A DNA stretch of 64,000 nt from Amycolatopsis methanolica 239 (lineage in GTDB: Bacteria; Actinomycetota; Actinomycetes; Mycobacteriales; Pseudonocardiaceae), in the NCBI RefSeq assembly GCF_000739085.1, contig NZ_CP009110.1, positions 4,526,001 through 4,590,000 on the forward strand, given 5' to 3'. Position 1 is the first letter of the stretch, and every line of letters begins with the position of its first letter. The notes under the pieces are model-generated. The model was not told the origin of the DNA, ran no database searches, and saw nothing but the letters and a program-made list of their open reading frames with translations. The position numbers were made by a program, and so were the translations under genes. Of this stretch, positions 42,561 to 51,423 are shown piece after piece.

Positions 42561-42899
42561 TCAATCCTCCCGTTCGGTCTCCGTGGACTCGGCCTGCTCG
42601 CCCAGCCTGCGCCGCAGATCCGCGTTCTCGGCGCGCGAGGCGGCCAGCTCGTCCTCCAGCCGGACGATCCGCTCCGCGGCCGCCAGGGTCATCCCGTCGT
42701 CGAACAGCTCGCGGACCCGCGCGGCCAGCCGCAGCTGGCGGCGCGAGTAGCGGCGGTGGCCGCCGGACGAGCGGTGCGCCTGGACGACTTCGGCGGCGTC
42801 GAGGCTGCGCAGGAACGCAGGCTGCACGTCCAGCGCGTCCGCCGCCTGCCCCATCGTCCAGGCGGGGTAGTCCTCGTCATCCAGCTTGTCTACAGCCAC
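42561..42899 (-). CDS. MerR-family transcriptional regulator
   Basis: The 112-residue regulator starts at GTG. The MerR DNA-binding domain is WTMGQAADALDVQPAFLRSLDAAEVVQAHRSSGGHRRYSRRQLRLAARV, with the HRRY wing. A coiled coil, LAAAERIVRLEDELAASRAENADLRRRLGE, follows. There is no ligand domain, so it is a short HspR/TipA-N-like regulator. Its promoter (TTGAGT at 42929-42934 and TACACT at 42906-42911 on this strand, 17 apart) would start transcription at or next to the GTG, giving a leaderless mRNA. The divergent DUF6292-type gene shares the operator. Confidence 0.88.
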   Translation of the reverse strand: MAVDKLDDEDYPAWTMGQAADALDVQPAFLRSLDAAEVVQAHRSSGGHRRYSRRQLRLAARVRELFDDGMTLAAAERIVRLEDELAASRAENADLRRRLGEQAESTETERED

Positions 42900-42905
42900 T
42901 TGAAG

Positions 42906-42954
42906 AGTGTATCTGCTCTGCTTGATTGACTCAATCTCCAGTCTTGACTATAGA
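42906..42954. promoter_or_regulatory. Back-to-back promoters sharing a palindrome
   Basis: Plus strand: TTGACT (42926-42931), 17 bases, TATAGA (42949-42954), reading towards the gene at 42977. Minus strand: TTGAGT (42934-42929), 17 bases, TACACT (42911-42906), reading into merR. Both -35 boxes fall in the perfect palindrome GATTGACTCAATC (42924-42936), so one bound MerR dimer could govern both directions. Confidence 0.8.
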
Positions 42955-42976
42955 TATTTTCGGGAGGTGAGAGCAG

Positions 42977-43411
42977 GTGTTCCCGAACCCGGGTCTCGAC
43001 CCGCAGAGCAGGCCGGCGCGGGGCCTGCGCCGGTACATCGGACTGGTCGAGGAGGAACTCGGCCTGAGCGGGCACGGCTCTTTCGTGCAACTGGACGCGC
43101 CGCTGAGCGCCTATCTCGCGATCGACGGGCACGTGCCCGCGTTCCCGGACCGCGACGTGGCCCTGCTGTGGGACGAGCGCTACGGCTGGTCACTGGCGGT
43201 GGAGGCCCGCTGCGGCGAGGACCTGCTGGTGCTGGCCTACCTGGGCGGCCAGGTGGCGCCCGCGCCGCGGGTGGTGGCCGCCTTCGTGCGCCGCGCGCTG
43301 GCCGGTGAGGCGGCGGGCACGCCGGAGCCGGAGGTGCTTCCGGCGCCCGATCTGCACGACGAGCTGGGCGCGTACGCGCCGGTGGCCGAGAAGCTGCTCG
43401 CCGCGGGCTAG
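42977..43411 (+). CDS. DUF6292-type protein of Pseudonocardiaceae
   Basis: The 144-residue protein contains ARGLRRYIGLVEEELGLSG, QLDAPLSAYLAIDGHVPAFPDRDVALLWDERYGW and VLAYLGGQVAPAPRVVAAFVRRAL. I associate this pattern with the DUF6292 family, common and multicopy in Pseudonocardiaceae and of unknown function. Starts at GTG with GGGAGGTGAG upstream. It is divergent from a MerR regulator, with a shared -35/operator palindrome, so it is a likely MerR target. Soluble; no membrane segments. Confidence 0.72.
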   Translation: MFPNPGLDPQSRPARGLRRYIGLVEEELGLSGHGSFVQLDAPLSAYLAIDGHVPAFPDRDVALLWDERYGWSLAVEARCGEDLLVLAYLGGQVAPAPRVVAAFVRRALAGEAAGTPEPEVLPAPDLHDELGAYAPVAEKLLAAG

Positions 43412-43486
43412 CTCCGGCATGTGGGACGACCGCCGTCCGCCCGGGGCCCGGTGCCAGAATCGTGATCACGGACCCCGGGAGGACGC

Positions 43487-44491
43487 GTGTCACGACCGCT
43501 GCGGAAGCTGGGCTTCCTCACCATCGGCCTGTTCGAGGAGGCCGACCCGCGCGCCGGCCACGAGAGCACGCTGGACATCATCGAGCTGGGCGAGCAGCTC
43601 GGCTTCGACAGCGCCTGGGTGCGGCACCGGCACCTGCAGTTCGGCATCTCCTCGCCGGTCGCGGTCCTCGCGGCCGCCTCGCAGCGCACGCGGCGCATCG
43701 AGCTGGGCACCGCGGTCATCCCGATGGGCTGGGAGAACCCGCTCCGCCTCGCCGAGGATCTCGCCACCATCGACATCCTCTCCGGCGGCCGCCTCAACCC
43801 CGGCCTGTCGGTCGGCCCGCCGATGCACTGGGACCAGGTCAAGGACGCGCTCTACCCCGACACCGCGGACGCCGAGGACTTCAGCCACCAGCGCGTCCGC
43901 CGTCTCTTGGACGCGGTCCGCGGCGAGCCCGTCACCGATTTCCGCGGCACCGAGGGCTTCGAGGTCTTCTCCGACCGCGTCCAGCCGCACTCCCCCGGCC
44001 TCGGCCGGCGCCTCTGGTACGGCGCGGGCAGCCTCGGCTCGGCGCGCTGGGCGGGCGAGAACGGGATGAACCTGCTGACCAGCAGCGTCGTCAAGGCCGA
44101 GGAGTCGGAGGACTTCGCCGAGATCCAGCTCTCCCACATCCGGACCTTCCGCGCCCACCACCCGGACGGCGACGGCGCCCGCGTGTCGCAGGGCCTGGTC
44201 GTCATCCCGACCGACTCGGCCACCGCCGGACAGCGCGCGAAGTACGCCGAGTACGCCGCCAAGCGCACGCCGCGGACCACCGCTCCGCAGGGCCCGGCGC
44301 GGATGATGTTCGCCCCGGACCTGGTGGGCACGTCCGCCGAGATCGCCGAACGGCTGCACGCGCACGCCGCGTTCCGGGAGGTCGACGAGGTCGCCTTCGC
44401 GCTGCCGTTCACCTTCGAGCACGCCGACTACGTGCAGATCCTGACCGACATCGCGACCAAGCTCGGGCCGGAACTCGGCTGGCCCGCGTGA
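43487..44491 (+). CDS. LLM-class flavin-dependent oxidoreductase
   Basis: The 334-residue luciferase-like TIM barrel has the N-terminal strand KLGFLTIGLFEEADP. The family segments are LGFDSAWVRHRHLQFGISSPVAVLAAASQRTRRIELGTAVIPM, LAEDLATIDILSGGRLNPGLSVG, and YGAGSLGSARWAGENGMNLL. A GTG start follows GGGAGGAC. Such enzymes use FMN or F420 for monooxygenation or reduction. It is longer and complete compared with the truncated relative at 5676. The substrate is unknown. Confidence 0.88.
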   Translation: MSRPLRKLGFLTIGLFEEADPRAGHESTLDIIELGEQLGFDSAWVRHRHLQFGISSPVAVLAAASQRTRRIELGTAVIPMGWENPLRLAEDLATIDILSGGRLNPGLSVGPPMHWDQVKDALYPDTADAEDFSHQRVRRLLDAVRGEPVTDFRGTEGFEVFSDRVQPHSPGLGRRLWYGAGSLGSARWAGENGMNLLTSSVVKAEESEDFAEIQLSHIRTFRAHHPDGDGARVSQGLVVIPTDSATAGQRAKYAEYAAKRTPRTTAPQGPARMMFAPDLVGTSAEIAERLHAHAAFREVDEVAFALPFTFEHADYVQILTDIATKLGPELGWPA

Positions 44492-44498
44492 TGCACGT

Positions 44499-44790
44499 TC
44501 ACGCGCCGGCGAGCTGAGCCTGCGCGATCCTGCGGAACGCGGCGACGAGACGGCTCCGGTCGTCCGCGCGGGTGGCGAGCACGACGTGGCTCGGTTCGAC
44601 GTCCTCCAGCGGGACGGTGGTGAGGTCCGGGCGCAGGCCCGTCAGTCCGGCGCTTGCCGGCACGGTGGCGATCGCCTGCCCGCCCGCGACCAGCTCGACC
44701 TTGTCCTCGACCGCGCCGATCACCGGCCCGTCCGGCGCCCTCCTGCCGCCGCTCGAAGACCACCGCCACGCCGTCGATCGAAACCCGGGC
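44499..44790 (-). pseudogene. LysR-type regulator, C-terminal remnant
   Basis: The frame ending at 44499 encodes DGPVIGAVEDKVELVAGGQA, then IATVPASAG and LEDVEPSHVVLATRADDRSRLVAAFRRIAQAQ. This is the end of a LysR substrate-binding domain. The preceding strand, GVAVVFERRQEG, is in a neighbouring frame, with a shift near 44745. The DNA-binding half and most of the effector domain are absent. The plus-strand AraC gene begins 90 bases away. It is non-functional debris. Confidence 0.7.
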
Positions 44791-44880
44791 GCGCGGACAC
44801 GGCTATCCGTTTCCGGCACGAATTCCATCCGCTTGCGGCACGGGGCACACTGGTGGGTGGTGCCGGCAAGGAGGTCCGCC

Positions 44881-45844
44881 GTGGGCAACGGACACGTCAC
44901 CTTCACCACCAGCGATCCGGACGAGGCGCGAGACACGCTCACCCGGCTGTACCTTCCCCTCGAACTGCTGCCGGAGCGGGGCGAACTGGCGATGCGGCTG
45001 GACGCGACGGCGCACACCGCGCTGACGATCGGGTTGATCAGCTTCGGGCCGCGGATCCGGGTGCGGTGCCCGCCGAACGCGCACTACCACGTCGTGCTCC
45101 CGCTGGCGGGTCGGGCGCGGTACCACTCCGGCGACGGGCCGGCGGTGGTCAGCGAGCCCGGCATGGCGACGGTGTTCGCGCCGGAGGCGCCTGCGGAGCT
45201 GGACTGGGCGCCGGGGACAGAGCAGCTGTGCGTGATGCTCGACGGGCGGGAGGTCGAGCGCGAACTGCGGCAGCTGCTCGGCCACGACGTCGGCCCGCGG
45301 CTGGCCTTCGCCGCGCGGATGGACCTGAGCCGCGGCCCGGCCCGGACGTGGGTCGAGGCGCTCATGCTGCTGACCCGGGCCGCGCGGCAGGAGAGCGAAC
45401 TGCTGAGCCATCCGCTCGCGGCGCGCCGACTGGAGCAGATCGTGTTCGACGCGCTGCTGACCGGGCAGCCGCACAACTACAGCGACCAGCTGACCACCGG
45501 GGCCGCCTCGCCCGGCCGGTCGGCCGTGCGCTGCGCGGTGGACCTGGTGCAGGCCTACCCGGACCGGGAGTGGACCACCGGGCGGCTCGCCGCCGCGGTG
45601 TCGGTGTCGGCGCGCGCTGACCAACGGGTTCCGCGCGGAGACCGGGATGACTCCGATGGCGTATCTGCAGAACGTGCGCCTGGACCGGGCGCACCAGGAC
45701 CTGCTGGACACGGACCCGTCCCGGACGACCGTCACGCACGTCGCGAGCCGCTGGGGATTCACCCACCTGGGCCGGTTCGCGGCCGCATACCGGGCACGGT
45801 ACGAGGAGCCGCCGTCCCGCACGCTCCAGCGCCGCACGTGGTGA
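44881..45844 (+). pseudogene. AraC-family regulator with one frameshift in the DNA-binding domain
   Basis: The GTG at 44881 has AAGGAGGT 5 bases upstream and starts GNGHVTFTTSDPDEARDTL. The N-terminal cupin-like AraC_binding_2 domain includes TIGLISFGPRIRVRC, HYHVVLPLAGRARYHSGDG and TVFAPEAPAELDW. At about 45613 the frame breaks between VSVSARA and LTNGFRAETGMTPMAYLQNVRLDRAHQDLL. The latter, with VTHVASRWGFTHLGRFAAAYRARYEEPPSRTLQRR, is the second helix-turn-helix in the next frame. One base restores an intact protein of about 321 residues. Confidence 0.82.
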
Positions 45845-46257
45845 GTGGTCTTGCGACGAGACCGGGCCGCCCTGGGGCGGCGGCTGCGCGCGGTTCGCGG
45901 CACCGGGCGGCGGTGCCCTATGGCGGCAGCAGCCGCACTCGGCTCGCCGCACCAGGCGGCGGCCTCCAGCACCGGCAGCCGCACGCGGTGGGCAGCGCTC
46001 CTCGGGCGAGAATGGTCCACGCTGCGGTGGCAGCCGCGCCCGGGCCGCGGACTCCGGCCGCCACCCCGAGCCGGTGGGCACCATCGGCCTCCCGCCGCAC
46101 CCACGGCACCACCACTCACGCCGACCGGCGCACCACCGCTCGCAAGCCAACCGCGCGGCGGCTGCACCTGCCCGTCGCGATCATCGGCGCCACTGATAGC
46201 GCCCCTCAGCACAAGTGATTTCCCCTCCGGCCGGGCAGCACCGAGACTTCCACGACA
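45845..46257. other. 413-bp GC-rich stretch with no recognised gene
   Basis: This stretch follows the AraC stop. It consists of GGCGGC- and GCCGCA-rich sequence, with CGGCAGCCGCAC-like words repeated several times around 45910-46030. All six frames give low-complexity Arg/Ala/Pro products. I see no promoter or terminator. Confidence 0.5.
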
Positions 46258-46960
46258 GTGATGCCGGTCAGCAGAGACCGGCACGCGAGTCCCCCGGAAA
46301 AGCCCGCGCCGGACCGTGTCCTGCCCTCCTCGCCCGGCCCCACCGCCGACAACACCCCCAGCCCCACCGCCGGCATCGCCCTCGACCCCGCCACCGGGCG
46401 GCCCGCCGGGCGCGCCCAGGCTCTCGTCCTCCTGTTCGCCAGCTGCCTGCCGTGCTGGGCTCGGTGCTGCTCGCGCCCGTGCTGCCGAGCATCCAGCAGG
46501 CGTTCGCCGGCACCCCCGGCGCCGCGGCGCTCACTCCGGTCCTGCTGACCGTGCCCGCGCTCGTCATCGGTCTCACCGCGACCGTGGCCGGGCGGATCGT
46601 GAATCGCCTGGGCCGCAAGCGTCTCCGCTGGCAGTGCCGGGCAGCATCGCGGTGATGGGCGTCGTGATCGCCGTGTTCGGGCTGGCGCTGGCGCCGTGGC
46701 TCGCGGTGCACGACCAGCTCGTGGCGACCATCGGTGAGGACCGCAGCGGCGAGCTGTACGGGTGGCTGACGACGCTGGGCCAGATCGGCAGCGCGGCGGG
46801 CTCCGCGCTGGCCGGGCCGGGCGGCGACCGCTACGGCGGCGGCCCCGCGTTCCTTCTGGTCAGCGGCGCGCTGACGATCGCGCTGGCAGTGGCCGGGACG
46901 AGGCGGCGCACCCTGCCGGACGGCGCGGGAGCATCGCCGGTGACCACTGGCGGCGGCTGA
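46258..46960 (+). pseudogene. MFS transporter, internally deleted and frameshifted
   Basis: The N-terminal tail MPVSRDRHASPPEKPAPDRV leads to helix 1, ALVLLFASCLP. A frame change near 46445 follows, then LGSVLLAPVLPSIQQAFAG and the MFS loop GRIVNRLGRKR. After about 46625 the sequence jumps to SIAVMGVVIAVFGLAL, IGEDRSGELYGWLTTLGQIGSAAGSALAG and a last helix. About six to eight helices are missing. It cannot make a transporter and is a decayed gene or collapsed assembly. Confidence 0.72.
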
Positions 46961-47130
46961 GGAAGACGCCGCGCACGAGCCGGCCGCCGAGTGGTGCCGC
47001 GCACCTGACCCCCACCCCGGCGGTGGAACGCCCGGCCGAATCCTGACGGGAGGAACCCCGCCGCCCCCAGCCGGCGACCGCGTTGGCACCCCGAGGCCCC
47101 AGGGCGGGCACCCGGACGCGGCGGGGCGGG

Positions 47131-47994
47131 TCAGACCTTCCGGCCGACCCCGGCCCACACCACCGAGTCGTTGGGCTCGTCGAACTCGATCTGCGGCGCG
47201 CTTTCGCCGTTCTCCTCCGGGTGCCAGAGTGGCGTCCAGGTCGCGCCGGGCTCCACCATCTCCAGGTCGCCGAACAGCGTTTCGATCTCCCGGCGCGGCC
47301 GCCAGATCACCGGCGTCGCCGTGGCGTCGTACATCTTGCCGAACTCGGCCATCTCCCTGGCGCGGCTCTCCGGCACCCCGTCGGCCGTGCCGTGCGAGAG
47401 CACCAGGTACGAGCCGGGCGCGAGCAGCTCCCGGTAGCGCGCCACCGCGGCCGGGCCGATGTCCGTGCCGTCCGGGCCCGGCTGGGTGACGTGCAGGACC
47501 GCGATCAGCATCAGCGCGACCGGCTGCGAGAAGTCGATGACGCCCTTGTCGGCGATCTTGTTCCACAGCAGGTCCGGGTCGCGCAGGTCAGCCTGGATCA
47601 CCACGTGCCGCCCGAGGTCGCCCTCCTTCTCCAGCAGCATCTGCGAGTGCGCGACGGCCACCGGCTCGTTGTCGATGTAGACCACGCGCGTGGTGGTGTC
47701 CAGCTCGTCGGCGACCTGGTGGGTGCTGCCCATCGTGGGCACGCCCGAACCGATGTCGATGAACTGCCGGACACCCTGCTTGACCAGGTACCGCACGGCC
47801 CGGTGCAGGAACAGCCGGTTCGACTTCGCGGCGGGGCGCACGAACGGGAACCGCTCCAGCGCCTTTTCCGCGAACACGCGGTCGACCGCGTAGTTGGCCT
47901 TACCGCCGAGGTAGTAGTCGTACACCCGGGCCACGTTCGGGTGGTCCAGGTCGACGCCTTCCATCGGGAACTGCTCGAACCGGGACTTCGCCAT
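47131..47994 (-). CDS. DUF574-family SAM-dependent methyltransferase
   Basis: The 287-residue protein belongs to the large actinobacterial DUF574 methyltransferase family. It starts DLDHPNVARVYDYYLGGKANYAVDR, the family hallmark, and continues NRLFLHRAVRYLVKQGVRQFIDIGSGVPTMGSTHQVA, where IDIGSG is the SAM motif. VVYIDNEPVAVAHSQMLL is the acidic-loop strand, and PVALMLIAVLHV is motif II. Streptomyces genomes carry dozens of copies, and substrates are unknown. It is complete and in frame, unlike its neighbours. It has a long 5' gap of 374 bases. Confidence 0.92.
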   Translation of the reverse strand: MAKSRFEQFPMEGVDLDHPNVARVYDYYLGGKANYAVDRVFAEKALERFPFVRPAAKSNRLFLHRAVRYLVKQGVRQFIDIGSGVPTMGSTHQVADELDTTTRVVYIDNEPVAVAHSQMLLEKEGDLGRHVVIQADLRDPDLLWNKIADKGVIDFSQPVALMLIAVLHVTQPGPDGTDIGPAAVARYRELLAPGSYLVLSHGTADGVPESRAREMAEFGKMYDATATPVIWRPRREIETLFGDLEMVEPGATWTPLWHPEENGESAPQIEFDEPNDSVVWAGVGRKV

Positions 47995-48368
47995 TCCTGC
48001 CTGCTTTCCGCCTGCGGAGATCAACGGGGATAGCGCGAATACTAGCGGTCCCCGCGAAGCCGCGGCGGGGAACCGCCCATCCCCACCGATTCGCGCCGAT
48101 TCCGCAGGTGGCGCCGCCGCGGGACTCCCCGAACAGGTGGTCCCACCGGACCGTCTCGGCGAAGGTGCGCACTCGACCGCGAGCAGGCTCGAACCCGGAG
48201 GGGGCGGGGCCGGGTCAGCGGACCCCAGACCTGTATGGAAAGCGCTTTCCACACGGATCCGCGCGAGCGCCCTGCGACCGTCCGGTTTGGACAGAGGTTG
48301 CCCCTCGGCCGTGGTGGTCACCGGGTTGCGCCGCACGTCCCCAGTCGCCGCTGTTGCACACCGCGTTG
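47995..48368. promoter_or_regulatory. 374-bp gap with a LacI-type palindrome
   Basis: No gene is recognisable here. TGGAAAGCGCTTTCCA at 48236-48251 is a perfect 16-base palindrome with the central GCGC typical of LacI-family operators. It is 242 bases upstream of the DUF574 gene and beyond the 3' end of the next minus-strand gene. No LacI gene or sugar operon is in the window. The same core, GAAAGCGCTTTC, occurs at 8492-8503. Confidence 0.55.
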
Positions 48369-49334
48369 TCAACTGCCGAGGAAGGCGTCCAGTTCGTCGA
48401 GGAATTCCGGCCACAGCCTGCTGTCCGGGTCAGCGCGGCCAGCTCCTGGGCCTGCGCCTTCGGCACGCGCAGGTCGCCGCGGGAGTGCAGGATCAGCGTC
48501 GGGCAGTGCACCGACGGCACGATCGCGGACACGTCGATGTGGGCGAAGACGTCCAGGAAGCGCACCACGTTGTCGTTGGAGGTGGTGGCGCGCTGCCAGC
48601 CGATCCGGCCCAGGACGAGGTCGAGTTGGGCCTCCTCCTTCTCCTCCGGGGCGGCGGCGCGGGCGAACCGGCCGCGGCTGCAGGCGCCGGCGAGCACGAG
48701 CCGGGACACGCGCTCCGGGTGCCGCACGGCGTAGGCGATCGCGACCACGCCGCCCTGCGAGATGCCGAGCAGCGGGAACCGGTCCAGCCCCACCCCGTCG
48801 ACGAGCAGCTCCAGGTCGTCGACCCAGTCGTCGAACCGGAACCCGCCGATGTCCCAGTCGGACAGTCCGCAGCCGCGCTCGTCGTAACGCACCAGGGTGT
48901 GCCGCCGGGCGAGGCCGTCGAGCCAGTGCGCCCAGATCGGGCTCGTCCACTCCAGGTCGAGGTGGGTCAGCCAGTTGGCCGCCTTCACCAGCGGCGGCCC
49001 GCACCCGGACAACCCGTAGGCGACGCGGACGCCGTTCGGCGAGCGGCAGTAGCGGATCTGTTGCTGCACGCGGGTGCGCGGGCGGAACGCCGCCGTTCTC
49101 CCGGACCTCGGCGACGAAGCGGTACCCGACGCCGTGCACGGTCGCGACGATGCGCTGCCGCTCACCGCTGTCGCCGATCGCGCGGCGCAGCGCCTTGACG
49201 CGGCTGGGGTCGCGGTGCCGGATCAGGTGCGTCAGCAGGGCGAACACCTGCGGCTCGACGTGGACCGGCTCCCCGCTGCGGCGCAGCTCGAACCGCTGGG
49301 AGTCGACCTCGCAGTCCTCGAACTCATACACCAC
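48369..49334 (-). pseudogene. Winged-helix/alpha-beta-hydrolase fusion, two frameshifts
   Basis: The GTG at 49334 opens YEFEDCEVDSQRFELRRSGEPVHVEPQVFALLTHLIRHRDP. This is an OmpR/CadC-type winged helix, and it continues RQRIVATVHGVGYRFVAEV. Between them about 25-30 residues that hold the recognition helix are missing in frame. A shift near 49085 leads to an alpha/beta-hydrolase: GPPLVKAANWLTHLDLEW, VRYDERGCGLSDWD, nucleophile LLGISQGGVVAIAYAVRHPE and PTLILHSRGDLRVP. A second shift near 48440 is needed to reach FLDELDAFLGS and the stop at 48369. Regulator-hydrolase fusions of this design are known. As read, this copy is broken. Confidence 0.75.
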
Positions 49335-49437
49335 GGCCCCCTCGCCACGGAATCTCCACATCATCCCCACGATTCCGCCAAGCCGCCAGCCCCTCGCGGG
49401 GGTCACCCTGGGCGGACCAACTGGCAGGGAGGACGCC

Positions 49438-50232
49438 ATGACCACCACCGAGCCCCCCGTACCTGCTCGGCAACGAACCCGACGAGCTGCGCCGCCTGGA
49501 GGACCAGGCCGCCGCGCTGGCGCCCGCGACGCGGGGCGATCCTGGCGCTGGCCGGGATCGAGCCCGGCATGCGGGTGCGAGCTGTCCCGGCTGGTCGGGC
49601 CGTCCGGGTCCGTCGTCGGGATCGACCAGTCGTCGAAGGCGCTGCGCTGGGCGGCGAGCCGGTGCGAGGCCCAGGGGCTGCGCAACGTCTCGTTCGTGCA
49701 CGACGACCTGCACGAGATGCGGCTGACCGGCCAGGTGGACGCGGTGGTCGGGCGGCTGGTGCTGCTGTACACGCCGGATCCGGCCGCGGTGCTGCGGAAG
49801 TTCGCCGGATACGCGCGGCCGGGCGGCGTCGTGGTGTCGATGGAGTACGAGATGAGCGTCGCCGGGCTGCTGCCCGCCACGCCGCTGAGCGAGCGGCTGA
49901 CGCACTGGATCATGGCGGCGTTCGCCCGGTCCGGCCTCGACCCGAGCCTGGGCGCGCGGCTGGGCACGGTGTTCGCGGACGCTGGCCTGACCGGCGCGAC
50001 GGTGCTGGGGCTGCGGGCGTACTGGCCGCCGGGCGACCCGACCGGCAGCCGGATGGCGGCGGGCGTCATCCGGACCCTGCTGCCGGTGCTGGCGCGCACC
50101 GGGCCGGCCACGCCGGAGGAGGTCGGTATCGACACGCTCGGGCACCGCATCTTCGAGGACCAGGTGCACAGCGGGGCGGCCTTCCGGCCCCCGACGCTGG
50201 TCGGGGGCTGGGCGCGGGTCGCGGGACGCTGA
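49438..50232 (+). pseudogene. SAM methyltransferase lacking motif I, frameshifted
   Basis: The ATG at 49438 (AGGGAGGAC upstream) is followed by frame changes in runs of C near 49455 and G near 49533. Corrected, the N-terminus reads YLLGNEPDELRRLEDQA and ILALAGIEPGMRV. There the usual LDLGCGxGD motif is absent, and the sequence resumes at ELSRLVGPSGSVVGIDQSSKALRWA. The remainder is in frame and complete: VSFVHDDLHEMRLTGQVDAVVGRLVLLYTPDPAAVLRKF, then a domain with LTHWIMAAFARSGLDPSLG. About 11 residues including the SAM-binding glycines are missing. Confidence 0.75.
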
Positions 50233-50319
50233 GCGCCCCTGGCGGCCGGCACGTGTCGAGAAGCGGGCGGCGGCCTCGACGTTCCGGGTGACAATGGCAG
50301 CGCACCCGAGGAGGACGTC

Positions 50320-50595
50320 ATGCCGGCACTGGACAAGGAGTTCGAGGCGACCCTGCTGAAGAGCGAGGCGAAGGGCGGCTGGACCTACGTCGTGATGCCC
50401 GGATCGGCCGAGTACTTCGGCACGCGCGGGCTGGTGAAGATCCGCGGCACCATCGACGGCCACCCGTTCCGCAGCTCGTTCATGGCGCTGGGCGACGGCA
50501 CGCACAAGCTGCCGGTGAAGGCCGACGTGCGCCGGGCGATCGGCAAGGACGCCGGCGACACCGTGCGCATCCGCCTCACGGAACGTCTCGGCTGA
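50320..50595 (+). CDS. DUF1905-domain protein
   Basis: This single-domain protein of 91 residues has [78 protein letters not shown] compressed into a small beta-barrel, as in DUF1905. The GxHxLPVxxxxRxxIGxxxGDxV pattern is diagnostic. The function is not established. Its last 20 bases overlap the 3' end of the convergent arsM gene. Confidence 0.9.
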   Translation: MPALDKEFEATLLKSEAKGGWTYVVMPGSAEYFGTRGLVKIRGTIDGHPFRSSFMALGDGTHKLPVKADVRRAIGKDAGDTVRIRLTERLG

Positions 50596-51304
50596 CCGGT
50601 TTGGCGGCCCGCACGATCGCCGAGTGCATGCCGACGGCGACCGGGTGGCTCGGCGTCACCTCGATGCCGGTGGCGACGGCCGCGGCGAGGCCCGCCCGGT
50701 ACCCGGCGAAGGTGAGCGCCCCGGCGATGCACTCCGTGTAGGAGCCGCGTCCGGCGCGCTCGGCGGGCGTCAGGTGGTCCTCGGCGACGACATCGCTGAT
50801 GCCGATCCGCCCGCCGGGCCGAAGCACGCGGAACACCTCGGCGAACACCGCGGGCTTGTCGACGGACAGGTTGACCACGCAGTTGGAGATGACGACGTCG
50901 ACGCTGTCCGCGGGCAGCGGGACGGACTCGATGTGCCCCTTGCGGAACTCGACGTTGGCCGCGCCGGCGCGCGCCGCGTTGGCGGTGGCCAGCGCGAGCA
51001 TCTCGTCGGTCATGTCGAGCCCGATCACCCGGCCGGACGGCCCCACCCGCCTGGCGGACAGCAGCACGTCGATCCCGCCGCCGGACCCCAGGTCCAGCAC
51101 GGTCTCGCCCGCGCGGAGGTCCGCCACCGCGAGGGGGTTGTCACAGCCGAGGCTCGTCCGGACCGCGTCCGCCGGGAGCGCCGCCCGGTCGGCGTCGTCG
51201 TACCCGCAGCCACACGACTCGCCGCAGCACCCGCCAGTCACCGACAGCGCTGCCGCGGCGTAGCGCTCCCGAACCTGTTCCCGCACGTCCTCACGCATGC
51301 CCAC
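50576..51304 (-). CDS. arsM: Arsenite S-adenosylmethionine methyltransferase
   Basis: The 242-residue protein is ArsM-like and methylates arsenite using SAM, forming volatile or less toxic arsenicals. Cysteine-rich [14 protein letters not shown] lies near residues 24-37, with a further conserved Cys in TSLGCDNP. The SAM motif is [31 protein letters not shown]. The ArsM-specific [39 protein letters not shown] carries the third arsenic-binding cysteine. The second Met, at 51298, is an equal candidate start. A TCGAT-N4-ATCGA inverted repeat at 51313-51326 lies just upstream. No arsR or efflux genes are adjacent. Confidence 0.93.
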   Translation of the reverse strand: MGMREDVREQVRERYAAAALSVTGGCCGESCGCGYDDADRAALPADAVRTSLGCDNPLAVADLRAGETVLDLGSGGGIDVLLSARRVGPSGRVIGLDMTDEMLALATANAARAGAANVEFRKGHIESVPLPADSVDVVISNCVVNLSVDKPAVFAEVFRVLRPGGRIGISDVVAEDHLTPAERAGRGSYTECIAGALTFAGYRAGLAAAVATGIEVTPSHPVAVGMHSAIVRAAKPVSRDVP

Positions 51305-51423
51305 ACACTACCTCGATGGATATCGAATTAGAAGCTTGTCGAATCAGAGCTGGCGAGAATCCGTCGGAACGTGGCACTCCAGCCACTACTGCGCGGGGGT
51401 GGGACGGCCTAGTTTCGGGTGCC

